Source: Nocardia terpenica
GTDB taxonomy: Bacteria; Actinomycetota; Actinomycetes; Mycobacteriales; Mycobacteriaceae
Reading direction: 5' to 3'
Length of the DNA stretch: 64,000 bases
Assembly: GCF_013186535.1 (NCBI RefSeq)
Contig: NZ_JABMCZ010000003.1
Location: 2,170,001 to 2,234,000, forward strand
Shown here: piece after piece, positions 51,300 to 59,371 of the stretch
Layout: every line of letters starts with the position of its first letter
Numbering within the stretch: the first letter of the stretch is position 1
Made by a program: the position numbers and the translations under genes
The notes under the pieces: generated by a model
The model's database searches: none
Seen by the model: only the letters and a program-made list of their open reading frames with translations
What the model was told of the DNA's origin: nothing

Positions 51300-51779
51300 A
51301 AGATCGCCCGGCTCGGATGTGAATCAATCCTGAAGGCGACACGTCTATGTTCTGCGCCCTACCCTGACGGTGCAACGGCCGGAAGCCATTCAAGAGAACG
51401 GAACAGTCGCTGTAACATTCGGCGACGCACAAAGTACCTGCGTAGTCAGCTGGCGGAACTGATGCGGGCAACACCTAGAGTTCCGGTTGGTATGTACAGG
51501 GCATTAGCGGAGTTCTCGCCCGCTTCCCGGCATGAACGGGCGTTGGGGCACTGAAATGATCTCTGCGCGTTGATCTTCCGGTGTACGCGTAGACCGCGCG
51601 CCTGCGGCATAGCTCACTCAACCTGGGTATCGCCAGCTCGGCAGTGCCGCTCCGCAGTCAGGCTCCCGGCAGGCTGTAATGGCACAAACCCCTTGGCCGG
51701 ATGACGCCGCGCCGCCCGTGTGCCCTGGTGGACGCACTCAGGCGGCGCGGCGGTCGGTACGAGCCGGGCGCCGAAGGGG
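51300..51779. other. intergenic stretch inside the island
   Basis: About 480 bases with lower GC than the core genome and no credible gene. It contains the right copy of the 23-base direct repeat (51556-51578). Promoter of the lectin operon is expected near 51300-51450, but no convincing hexamers were found. Confidence 0.4.
51556..51578 (+). repeat. 23-base direct repeat, right copy
   Basis: Begins ATGATCTCTGCGC and ends GTTGATCTTC; two mismatches to the copy at 48125-48147, in the same orientation, 3.43 kb apart. Confidence 0.6.
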
Positions 51780-52265
51780 CTACGCTCGGCTGGTAGTGGG
51801 GGCGCGCCAGAGCTGGACAACCGCGACGAGTCCTGCGATTGCGGGGACCAGGCCGATGACACCCATGAGGGTGGTGAGCGCCGGATAACCGGTGCTGTCC
51901 TTGACGAGCAGATTGAACAGCGCCCAGCATACGCCCAGGACAAAGAGGACGACCGCGAGGAAGGGGGCGGTGCGCGTCTGTCGTCTGGCCTGCCGCGCTA
52001 TCCACAGCCAGGCCAGGACGCCGAGGACTCCGTTGACGACCAGGTAGATCGCAATGGTCTGGCGGTAATTGTCTACCTGGGCAGTGCTGTAGTCGGGGTA
52101 GGCGTTCTGGATGTAATTTGTGTAGCTGTTGGTCGCGTAGGCGACGACGATCGGGACGAGCACGGTGGCGATCACCGTGAGGGCCAGCCCGACATATAGG
52201 CTGGCGACTGCCCGGCGGGTGGAGGATGGCAACTTCTGGAAAGACTCTGAGATACGCACTCGCAC
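51780..52265 (-). CDS. four-helix membrane protein, unknown function
   Basis: A 161-residue integral membrane protein with helices at about residues 21-45, 67-90, 98-120 and 126-152, and a polar, Tyr/Asn-rich loop between the first two (NSYTNYIQNAYPDYSTAQ). No recognised motif. The start is one of two GTG codons, both without a clear ribosome site. Codon use is good for a real gene, but the surrounding DNA is less GC-rich and lies in the accessory island. No functional hint from neighbours. Confidence 0.65.
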   Translation of the reverse strand: MRVRISESFQKLPSSTRRAVASLYVGLALTVIATVLVPIVVAYATNSYTNYIQNAYPDYSTAQVDNYRQTIAIYLVVNGVLGVLAWLWIARQARRQTRTAPFLAVVLFVLGVCWALFNLLVKDSTGYPALTTLMGVIGLVPAIAGLVAVVQLWRAPTTSRA

Positions 52266-52795
52266 AATACGATCAGATCAAGCACCAGCTCAACATCAGG
52301 GCAATCCCTGAAATCGATCCCGGAATAGGTTGCCACCCGTCCCTCGGCTCCATCGCGGGCCGCAGTCTCACCTTGTGGCGGACAGAGTCACGTCGGGAAC
52401 GCGCACACATCGGTAATATCACGCGCGCTGAAAGACCCTGTCGCCCAACGTATCTAAGCGTTTGACCAACGCACACCACGCGGCAGATTCGCGCGTTCGC
52501 AAAAGCCCTGGATGACATTGCGCCGAAGAGCCTGACATGAAGTTAGGAGAGGCTTAGGGAGTCCACACTCACGTGGACTCCCTCGGACTCGGCCCGGCTT
52601 GAACGGGCTGCCACCCTCTCCAAATGAGCGCATTCATCCGGAGCCAGTGCGCCTTGGGCGAGGACGTCGGTACTCGACGAACGCTCGAAACGCGGCATAG
52701 ATTTCCGGACGTCCGCCGGGGCACCGGCACGGCGGCTTGGGTGAACGTTGCGGCGCGTGTATGAGTGCATGACCGTGGTGTGCAGACGGACCGTT
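52266..52795. other. mostly non-coding island stretch with repeat and hairpin
   Basis: About 530 bases, relatively A+T rich. Holds a segment near 52431-52500 that recurs, diverged, at 53316-53385, and the hairpin at 52556-52583. A minus-strand frame of about 75 codons ending beside the hairpin (LAPDECAHLERVAARSSRAE) is possible but has no recognised family. Confidence 0.35.
52556..52583. terminator. 11-base-stem hairpin
   Basis: AGGGAGTCCAC and GTGGACTCCCT enclose ACTCAC. A perfect inverted repeat in otherwise non-coding DNA, downstream of the acetyltransferase gene on the minus strand; probably a transcription terminator. Confidence 0.55.
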
Positions 52796-53251
52796 TCAGC
52801 TTCGCCGCCCCAGGTGCAGGATGGGGAAGGGGCGACCATCGGCGTCGGTCTCGGAGCGATTGAGTATGGCGAAGCCGTGGTGCCTATAGAATTCGAGCGC
52901 TTGTGGGTTCTGTTCGTTGACATCGATCAACAGGTCGGGAATGTCGGCCATCGCTCTGCGGAGCAGAGCAGAACCCGCACCGCGACCGCGGTGCGCGTGG
53001 TCGACGAACAGCATCTCCAGCTTTCCTTCCGCTACTCCAGAGAACCCAACGGAAACGTCCTCCACCGTCGCAACTGTCAGTTCGACTGCGGCGAGGTACT
53101 CGTTCACGATGCGGTTTTCGTAGTAGGTGATGTCCTCGAGTGTCAGGAAGTGGTGCGTCGCTTCCACCGCACTGCGCCAGATCCGCACTAGATCCGGCCA
53201 CTCCTGTGGGCCGCGGCAAGGGCGTAGCACCGTTTCACTGGAGTTTTTCAC
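52796..53251 (-). CDS. GNAT family N-acetyltransferase
   Basis: A 151-residue GNAT enzyme of the YjaB type: N-terminal VLRPCRGPQEWPDLVRIW, the central LEMLFVDHAHRGRGAGSALL with the acetyl-CoA loop (RGRGAG), and DVNEQNPQALEFYRHHGF. It transfers acetyl to an unknown amine. The GTG chosen has TACTCT seven bases upstream and TTGCGA 16 bases before that, a good promoter for a leaderless mRNA. Last intact gene of the island before iscS. Confidence 0.82.
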   Translation of the reverse strand: MKNSSETVLRPCRGPQEWPDLVRIWRSAVEATHHFLTLEDITYYENRIVNEYLAAVELTVATVEDVSVGFSGVAEGKLEMLFVDHAHRGRGAGSALLRRAMADIPDLLIDVNEQNPQALEFYRHHGFAILNRSETDADGRPFPILHLGRRS

Positions 53252-53258
53252 TCGATCG

Positions 53259-53286
53259 AGAGTATCGACAGCAAACCATTTCGCAA
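53259..53286 (-). promoter_or_regulatory. promoter of the acetyltransferase gene (leaderless)
   Basis: On the minus strand: TTGCGA, 16 bases, TACTCT, seven bases, GTG start. No ribosome site is present, so transcription probably begins at the start codon. Confidence 0.55.
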
Positions 53287-53408
53287 GGGCTTTTGCGGGC
53301 AGACGCAAGTTCATGCGCGTTGGAAGACTATGTCGCCCAATAGATCTGAACGGTTGAACAACGCGCCATGCGACATTGCCGCGCACTTGCCTACGCCCCG
53401 CGGCAGTG

Positions 53409-53690
53409 AGCTCCTCGAGCCCGGCGTGACTGTCGGTGGTGGAGGATACGGTGAGCCGCGGATCAGCGGTGCCGACGGTCATCTCCTGCACGGTACGTGG
53501 CATGTCGGCACCGCACGCAACGCTGCGAAGACCCGGCACCTCGCCGCCCGTCCCGTCGCCAGCGTCGCACATATGCGCGGTGAGGACCTCGGCGTGTTCG
53601 CACACGGCTTCGTCGTCACGACCAACATCGATCTCGGAGTTGCCGTCGACCATCCCCTCGCAACGGCTAGCCGGGACCGGGAGCGTCAGC
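53409..53690 (+). pseudogene. probable remnant of a pyridoxamine-oxidase-like (PPOX) protein
   Basis: An open stretch reads GEPRISGADGHLLHGTWHVG and then AKTRHLAARPVASVAHMRGE, which resembles the middle of PPOX-fold flavin-binding proteins (a strand, a turn, then TA...K.R.L...P..S). There is no proper N-terminus or start, and beyond about 53690 the frame loses all similarity. I take it as a truncated relic at the right border of the island. Confidence 0.4.
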
Positions 53691-53871
53691 GGCTCGGGGC
53701 TGTGGTTCGGGGCCCGCCCGGCCGCGCGGAACCCGCCCTGACAGGACCAGGGAATATGGGGCAACGGTCGGTTGGTTGCGTGGATGGTGTGCAGAATCGT
53801 AGAAATTTCGTAGACGCCCGGGGGATACCCCAAGGATGCGCAGGTCAGCGATGGGATAGGCTGGATCGGTC

Positions 53872-55101
53872 ATGAAGTCGGCTTTTCCGGGTGCGGTCGG
53901 TGCGGTGCCCAAGACGGTCTACCTCGATCACGCGGCCACTACCCCGATGTTCCCGGTCGCCATCGAGGCGATGACGGCTGTGCTGGGGAGTGCGGGGAAC
54001 GCGTCGTCGCTGCACGGGTCGGGGCGGACGGCTCGGCGGCTGGTGGAGGAGGCGCGGGAGTCGATCGCGGCCGATCTGGGGGCGCGGCCCTCGGAGGTCA
54101 TCTTCACCTCCGGCGGGACCGAGAGCGACAATCTCGCCGTCAAGGGCATCTACTGGGCTCGACGCGACGCGGATCCGCGGCGCACTCGCATTCTGGTCAG
54201 CGCCGTCGAGCATCATGCGGTGCTCGACGCGGTCGAGTGGCTGGAGAAGCACGAGGGTGCGCGGGTGACGCTGCTCGAGGTCGACGGCGAGGGCTTGGTG
54301 TCGCCGCGCACGCTGCGTGCCGCGCTCGCCGACCATGCCGCCGAAACCGCGCTGGTCACCGTCATGTGGGCCAACAACGAGGTCGGCGCCATCGAGCCGA
54401 TCGGTGAATTGGCCGCCGTGGCACAGGAATTCGATGTCCCCATGCACAGCGATGCGGTGCAGGCCGCCGCCCAGCTGCCGATCCGGTTCGGCGCCAGCGG
54501 CCTGGCCGCGGCCAGCTTCGCCGGGCACAAGGTCGGCGGCCCGCACGGCGCGGGCGTGCTGCTGCTCGGCCGGCAGGTGCCGTGCGTGCCGCTGCAGCAC
54601 GGCGGCGGGCACGAGCGCGATCTGCGCTCGGGCACCTCGGACGTGCCCGCGGCCGTCGGCCTGGCGGCGGCGCTGCGCGAGACCGTGACCGGATTGCCCG
54701 TCCGCACGGCCGAATTGACGCTGCTGCGCGACGAGTTGATCGCGGGCGTGCTCGCCGCGGTGCCCGACGCGGTGCTGAACGGGCCGCGCGACGAGCGGCG
54801 GCTTCCGGGCAATGCCCACTTCACCTTTCCGGGCTGCGAGGGCGATTCGCTGCTGATGCTGCTGGACGCCGCGGGCATCGAATGTTCCACCGGGTCGGCG
54901 TGCACCGCGGGGGTGGCCGCGCCCAGCCATGTGCTGCTGGCGATGGGCCACGACCCGCGCCAGGCGCGCGGTTCGCTGCGATTCTCGCTGGGGCACACCT
55001 CGACCCGGTCCGATATCGAGACGCTGCTGGTGGCGCTGCCGCCGGTGGTGGAGCGCGCCAAGGCCGCCGGACTGGCCGGTGCACAGGGAGGTACGCGATG
55101 A
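53872..55101 (+). CDS. iscS: cysteine desulfurase
   Basis: A 409-residue PLP enzyme that takes sulfur from cysteine for tRNA thiolation and Fe-S clusters. N-terminal YLDHAATTPM, PLP region HHAVLDAVEW, Schiff-base Lys near 219 in FAGHKVGGPHGAG, and active-site Cys344 in ECSTGSACTAG. TAGGCT lies nine bases before the ATG without a ribosome site, suggesting a near-leaderless mRNA. The stop overlaps the mnmA start (ATGA), matching the functional link: IscS feeds sulfur to MnmA. Confidence 0.96.
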   Translation: MKSAFPGAVGAVPKTVYLDHAATTPMFPVAIEAMTAVLGSAGNASSLHGSGRTARRLVEEARESIAADLGARPSEVIFTSGGTESDNLAVKGIYWARRDADPRRTRILVSAVEHHAVLDAVEWLEKHEGARVTLLEVDGEGLVSPRTLRAALADHAAETALVTVMWANNEVGAIEPIGELAAVAQEFDVPMHSDAVQAAAQLPIRFGASGLAAASFAGHKVGGPHGAGVLLLGRQVPCVPLQHGGGHERDLRSGTSDVPAAVGLAAALRETVTGLPVRTAELTLLRDELIAGVLAAVPDAVLNGPRDERRLPGNAHFTFPGCEGDSLLMLLDAAGIECSTGSACTAGVAAPSHVLLAMGHDPRQARGSLRFSLGHTSTRSDIETLLVALPPVVERAKAAGLAGAQGGTR

Positions 55102-56216
55102 GAGTGCTGGCCGCGATGAGCGGCGGCGTCGATTCCGCCGTGGCGGCCGCCCGCGCGGTCGACGCCGGACACGAGGTGGTCGGGGTGCACCTGGCCCTGT
55201 CGGCGACGCCCGGCACCCTGCGCACCGGGTCGCGCGGCTGCTGCTCCAAGGAGGACGCCGGCGATGCCCGCCGCGCCGCGGACGTGCTCGGAATCCCGTT
55301 CTACGTGTGGGATTTCGCCGATCGTTTCAAGGAGGACGTGATCGACGACTTCGTCGCCTCCTACGCCGCGGGGGAAACGCCCAATCCGTGCCTGCGCTGC
55401 AACGAGAAGATCAAGTTCTCGGCCCTGGCCGACCGCGCGGTGGCGCTGGGCTTCGACGCGGTGGTCACCGGCCACTACGCGCGGCTGGCGGACGGCGTGC
55501 TGCGCCGGGCCGTCGACGCCGACAAGGATCAGTCCTACGTGCTGGCGGTGCTGACCGCCGAACAGCTGTCGCGGGCCATGTTCCCGGTCGGCGACACCCC
55601 GAAGCCGCAGATCCGCGCCGAGGCCGCCGAGCGCGGCCTGGCGGTGGCGAACAAGCCCGACTCCCACGACATCTGCTTCATCCCGTCCGGCGACACCCGT
55701 GCCTTCCTGGGCGCGAAGATCGGTATCCGGCCGGGCGCGATCGTCGACGCCGACGGCAGCAAGCTCGCCGAGCACGAGGGCGTGCACGGATTCACGATCG
55801 GCCAGCGCAAGGGTCTCGGACTGCCGGGCCCCGCGGCCGACGGCCGACCGCGCTACGTCACCGGCATCGATCCCGACTCCGGCACGGTCCGCGTCGGTCC
55901 CGCCGAGGATCTGCACGTGTGGACGGTGCGGGCGGACCGCGCGATCTGGACCTCCGGCGTGACACCGGCCGGACCGATCGAGTGCGTGGCGCAGGTGCGC
56001 GCGCACGGCGGCACCGCGCCCGCGGTGGCCGAGGCGGTCGACGGCGGTCTGGTCGTGCGACTGCGCGAGCCACTGACCGGCGTGGCCCGCGGCCAGGCCG
56101 TGGTGCTGTACCAGCCGGACGCCGCGGGCGACGAGGTGATCGGCAGCGGCACCATCAGCGGGACGAGCGGGGAGCGCACGGACGCGGCCGAATTGGTGTC
56201 CGATCACGCGGAGTGA
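55098..56216 (+). CDS. mnmA: tRNA-specific 2-thiouridylase
   Basis: A 372-residue MnmA, which puts sulfur on U34 of tRNAs for Lys, Glu and Gln. PP-loop AAMSGGVDSAVAA for ATP, first catalytic Cys in NPCLRCNEKIKF (near 97-100), second Cys in HDICFIPSGD (near 193), the GHYAR motif, and a C-terminal beta-barrel. Translationally coupled to iscS by a four-base overlap. Length is normal. Confidence 0.96.
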   Translation: MRVLAAMSGGVDSAVAAARAVDAGHEVVGVHLALSATPGTLRTGSRGCCSKEDAGDARRAADVLGIPFYVWDFADRFKEDVIDDFVASYAAGETPNPCLRCNEKIKFSALADRAVALGFDAVVTGHYARLADGVLRRAVDADKDQSYVLAVLTAEQLSRAMFPVGDTPKPQIRAEAAERGLAVANKPDSHDICFIPSGDTRAFLGAKIGIRPGAIVDADGSKLAEHEGVHGFTIGQRKGLGLPGPAADGRPRYVTGIDPDSGTVRVGPAEDLHVWTVRADRAIWTSGVTPAGPIECVAQVRAHGGTAPAVAEAVDGGLVVRLREPLTGVARGQAVVLYQPDAAGDEVIGSGTISGTSGERTDAAELVSDHAE

Positions 56217-56327
56217 TCCCGCGGGTGCCGCGAAATCGTGTACGGCGCAAGGGATTCGGCTGCCATGCTGGACTGTTTCGGAAATGGATACGGCGGTGCC
56301 GGGTGCGGACGACAGGGATGGTGACCG

Positions 56328-57371
56328 ATGAGCGTTGACGAGGGCGCGGCCGTGCTGCGCGGCGGGGTGGCGACGGGCGTCGGATCGTGGCCGGGCACCG
56401 ACCCGCGGGAGGCGGCGGCGACCATGGTGGGGGAGCTGGGCGGGCTGCCGCATCTGGTCGAATTGCCCGCGCGCGGAACGGGTTCGGACCTGATCGGGCG
56501 GGCCTCGGCGCTGCTGGTCGATCTCCGCTTCGACACCACCACCCGGGGCTATCGGCTCGCCGCGCGGCCGGGCGCGGTATCGCGGCGGGCGCGCGATCTG
56601 CTGCGCACCGATCTGGACGCGCTCGAAGAGGCTTGGGAGACAGCGGGTCTGGGCGACAGCGGCCGGGTGGTCAAGCTGCAGGCCGCGGGTCCGCTGACGC
56701 TGGCCGCGCAGGTCGAGCTGCCGGGCGGGCACCGGGTGCTCACCGATTCCGGTGCGCTGCGCGATCTTTCGGAATCGCTGGCCGAGGGCCTGGCCCGGCA
56801 CGCCGCCGAGGTCGGCAAGCGGCTGGGCGCGAAAGTCGTGCTGCAACTGGACGAGCCGTCGCTGACGGCGGTCCTGGACGGCTCGCTGCGCGGCACCAGT
56901 CTGCTCGACACCGTCCGCGCCCTGCCCGAGCCGGAGGCCCTGGCCGTGCTGGACACCGTGATTACCGCCCAGTCCGAGCCCGTGCTCGTGCACAGCTGCG
57001 CCGACCGCCCCGCCCTGGCCTTCCTGCGCGCCAGCGCCGCCGCCGCGGTCGGTTTCGACCTCGCCACCATCGCCACCGCCGACCTCGACTGGATCGGCGA
57101 ACTCCTCGACACCGGAAAACACCTGGCGCTCGGCCTGATCCCCACCACCGCCCCCGCCGCCCCGATCACCTGGCGCGACGTCGCCGAACCCGCCGTCCGC
57201 CTGATCGACCGCCTGGGCTTCCCCCGCCGCACGCTGGCCGACCGCATCCTCGTCACCCCGGCCTGCGGCCTGGCGGGTGCCCCGCTCGCGTGGGCTCGGC
57301 GCGCCCTGGCCCTGGCCAACGATGTGGCTCACGCCTTCGCGGACGAGCCGGAGTCGCTCACCTTCGAGTGA
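56328..57371 (+). CDS. methionine synthase, vitamin-B12-independent (MetE C-terminal-like) protein
   Basis: A 347-residue protein resembling only the C-terminal barrel of cobalamin-independent methionine synthase. Zinc-ligand-like residues are present (VHSC, TPACGLAG), as is the opening GVGSWPGTDPREA. The homocysteine site is incomplete, so true methionine synthesis is doubtful; in mycobacteria the equivalent (Rv3015c) also sits upstream of ligA and is uncharacterised. Weak ribosome site (GGGATGGTGACCG) before the ATG. The 3' end is C-rich and runs into repeats. Confidence 0.8.
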   Translation: MSVDEGAAVLRGGVATGVGSWPGTDPREAAATMVGELGGLPHLVELPARGTGSDLIGRASALLVDLRFDTTTRGYRLAARPGAVSRRARDLLRTDLDALEEAWETAGLGDSGRVVKLQAAGPLTLAAQVELPGGHRVLTDSGALRDLSESLAEGLARHAAEVGKRLGAKVVLQLDEPSLTAVLDGSLRGTSLLDTVRALPEPEALAVLDTVITAQSEPVLVHSCADRPALAFLRASAAAAVGFDLATIATADLDWIGELLDTGKHLALGLIPTTAPAAPITWRDVAEPAVRLIDRLGFPRRTLADRILVTPACGLAGAPLAWARRALALANDVAHAFADEPESLTFE

Positions 57372-57379
57372 ACGCCCTG

Positions 57380-57489
57380 CTGCATCCCGGCGCGCGCATC
57401 ACCTGATCCTGCATCCCGGCGCGCGCATCACCTGATCCTGCATTCCAGCGCGCGCATCGTCTGATCCCGGCATGCTTTTGGCCGGGATC
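57380..57489 (-). repeat. three 29-base tandem units followed by a dispersed hairpin
   Basis: Units starting CTGCATCCCGGCGCGCGCAT at 57380, 57409 and 57438 (third slightly diverged) lead into a complete hairpin at 57463-57489: stem GATCCCGGC/GCCGGGATC around ATGCTTTTG. Located just after the MetE-like gene. Confidence 0.88.
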
Positions 57490-57504
57490 CGCCTCCGCCC
57501 GAGA

Positions 57505-57568
57505 GATTCCGGCCAAAAGCACGCCGGAATCAGACGATAAGCCACGCCGGAATCAGACGATAAGCATC
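57505..57568 (+). repeat. dispersed hairpin followed by tandem half-units
   Basis: Hairpin 57505-57531 (GATTCCGGC/GCCGGAATC, loop CAAAAGCAC), inverted relative to the copy 15 bases to its left, followed by 23-base units GCCGGAATCAGACGATAAGC at 57523 and 57546. The right flank AATCAGACGAT mirrors the left flank ATCGTCTGATC of the other copy. Confidence 0.88.
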
Positions 57569-57613
57569 GCCGTCGAAAGGTGATGTGCGCGCTGGGATCA
57601 GGTGGTGCGGTGG

Positions 57614-57964
57614 TCAGGAACCGAAGTACGGGCGGGCGCCCGGGTGCGCGAGCTGCCACTGTCCGGGCTTACCCGGCGGGTAGGCCACCGGGATGTCGTC
57701 GCCCGGTGCGGGCCACTGGTTCACGTCCCAGGCGAACCGGCCGTACACCGTCTCACCGGCGGGGACCGACGGGCCGGAGATGATGCCGGTGATGGTCACG
57801 TACTGGTCGCCCTGGGGTTCCGGGCGCGGGCTCACGCCGGTCACCCGGAGTGTGCCCGACTCCGCCTCGAACGCCGGGGCGCCCTGCCGCCCGCGCCGGT
57901 ACATCGCGAACAGGCCCACCAGGGCTCCGGCAACGAGCACGACGAATACCAGCTGCAGCAACAT
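57614..57964 (-). CDS. membrane-anchored protein, unknown function
   Basis: A 116-residue protein with one N-terminal transmembrane helix (LVFVVLVAGALVGLFAMY) and a small extracytoplasmic beta-rich domain (ESGTLRVTGVSPR, YVTITGIISGPSVPAG, YGRFAWDVNQWPAPGD). A G-rich stretch precedes the ATG; TAGCAT six bases further up may be the -10 box. I recognise no family. It lies 30 bases downstream of the AAA ATPase gene on the same strand and could be co-transcribed. Confidence 0.65.
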   Translation of the reverse strand: MLLQLVFVVLVAGALVGLFAMYRRGRQGAPAFEAESGTLRVTGVSPRPEPQGDQYVTITGIISGPSVPAGETVYGRFAWDVNQWPAPGDDIPVAYPPGKPGQWQLAHPGARPYFGS

Positions 57965-57994
57965 ACCCCCATGCTAGGCGCTCGCACGGGGCTG

Positions 57995-59251
57995 CTACCG
58001 GGCGGTGAGTTCGGAGGTCCCGTGGGGAGTGCGGCGAAGTTGCCAGACCGTGGTGCGGCGGGATTGGGAGCGGCCGTTGCCGCGGTCGACCAGGGTGCGG
58101 GTGCGGGTGGTGAAGACGAGTTGGGCTCCGCGCGAATTGGTTTCGGGGTTCTGGAACAGCTGGATCAGGCGGTCGGCGGTGTCGCCGGTGAGGTGGGCGT
58201 CGATATCGTCGACGGCCAGCACGCGGCCGGTGTCCAGGGCGTCCAGCACGGTCGGCAGCAGGCGCAGCAGGGCCAGCGTCGCGGTGGACTCGTCGGCGAG
58301 ATCGAAGGGGGCGGCGATGCCCTCGTGCACCAGGCCGAGGCCGACGCCGCGGCGGGCCACCATCCGGGTGTACAGGGTGTCGCGGGCCGCGCGGAGATTG
58401 GTCAGCTCCCGCTCCAGCGCCAGCGGGGTGAGGCCGTGGGTCTGCGCCAGCCGGTCGGCGTGCGCGGGCGAGGCCAGGCAGGCGTCGAGTTCCTTACCGG
58501 CGGCGGCGATTTCGCCGTCGAGGTCGCGCAGGTAGTCCGCATACATCGGATCGTTCTCGGCGATCAGGATGTCCTCGATGCCCAGCTCGGCCGAGCGCAG
58601 CAGCATCAGCAGGCGCGCGGCGTTGTCCGCGGAGCGGGAGACGTGACCGCCCAGCCGGTGCGCGATGGCCTGCGAATCCTGGTGTCCGCGTTGCACATCC
58701 AGCTGCGCGGAGAACCAGCGGTAGGCGGGGACCAGCGCCTCGGCATACAGCTGCCCGGCCAGGCTGAGCAGCAACGCATTCGGGCGCACCAGCGGTGCCA
58801 GCGCGCCGATGCCGTAGCGGACCGGCTCGAACATCGGCCCGATCCGGACCTGTTCGCCCTCCCGCTCGAACACGATGCGTTTGCGATTGTGCGGATGGCT
58901 GTGCAACCACTCGGCGGTGACATCGGCGTTGTCGAGCCGGAAGCCGTAGGTGTAGGGGACCCCCTCCGCGACGAAGGTGGCGACGAATTCCGAAGGGCGA
59001 TCGGCGAATCCGAGATGCGGGGTGCGCACCGGACCGGCGTAGGGATCCCAGCCGGTGACCGAGTTCAGCACCGCGTCGCGCATGTGGGCGAGCGCGTCGA
59101 TCAGGCTCGATTTGCCGGTGGCGGCCGCGCCGTGGATCGCGGTCACGGGCGCGGGCAGTGCGCCCGCCCGGGTACCGGTCAGCCGCAGTTCCTGCGGTTC
59201 GGCCAGCGATCTGTGATTCGTCACCTGAAAAGTCCGCAACACCCGAGTCAT
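57995..59251 (-). CDS. AAA family ATPase (AAA_15/RloC-like, SMC-type)
   Basis: A 418-residue ATPase of the AAA_15/AAA_21 group: FQVTNHRSLAEPQEL, Walker A IHGAAATGKSSLIDAL, a helical middle region, and at the C-terminus LLRLLPTVLDALDTG and Walker B VLAVDDIDAHLT, then a His/Thr-rich sensor FTTRTRTL. Relatives act in anti-phage or DNA-repair systems, usually with a nuclease or toxin partner; none is adjacent here, only a small membrane protein downstream. The function is therefore open. Start ATG without an obvious ribosome site. Confidence 0.8.
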   Translation of the reverse strand: MTRVLRTFQVTNHRSLAEPQELRLTGTRAGALPAPVTAIHGAAATGKSSLIDALAHMRDAVLNSVTGWDPYAGPVRTPHLGFADRPSEFVATFVAEGVPYTYGFRLDNADVTAEWLHSHPHNRKRIVFEREGEQVRIGPMFEPVRYGIGALAPLVRPNALLLSLAGQLYAEALVPAYRWFSAQLDVQRGHQDSQAIAHRLGGHVSRSADNAARLLMLLRSAELGIEDILIAENDPMYADYLRDLDGEIAAAGKELDACLASPAHADRLAQTHGLTPLALERELTNLRAARDTLYTRMVARRGVGLGLVHEGIAAPFDLADESTATLALLRLLPTVLDALDTGRVLAVDDIDAHLTGDTADRLIQLFQNPETNSRGAQLVFTTRTRTLVDRGNGRSQSRRTTVWQLRRTPHGTSELTAR

Positions 59252-59287
59252 CCTGCCGTCCGCCGCCGCCCGGCGCGACACCGGGGA

Positions 59288-59345
59288 TTGACAGGCAACC
59301 ATTCGGCTGCCTACACTGCCGATGTGCAACCGAATGGTTGCCTGT
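59288..59345 (+). promoter_or_regulatory. promoter and operator of the ArsR-SRPBCC gene
   Basis: TTGACA, 18 bases, TACACT. A 20-base inverted repeat overlies it: left arm 59291-59310, right arm GCAACCGAATGGTTGCCTGT (59326-59345), one mismatch, 15-base spacer. The left arm covers the promoter spacer and the right arm lies just after the expected start site, as for autorepression. Confidence 0.78.
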
Positions 59346-59371
59346 AGGAATTGTGAACCGTTGGGTGGGAG

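Noticed and set aside
53330..53875. Complete 181-codon gene before iscS
   Set aside because: Only the middle resembles a PPOX-type protein; both ends look non-coding and the frame runs into the iscS promoter.
54213..57332. 1039-codon minus-strand open frame opposite iscS, mnmA and the MetE-like gene
   Set aside because: Low-complexity antisense translation without motifs; three well-conserved genes occupy the other strand.
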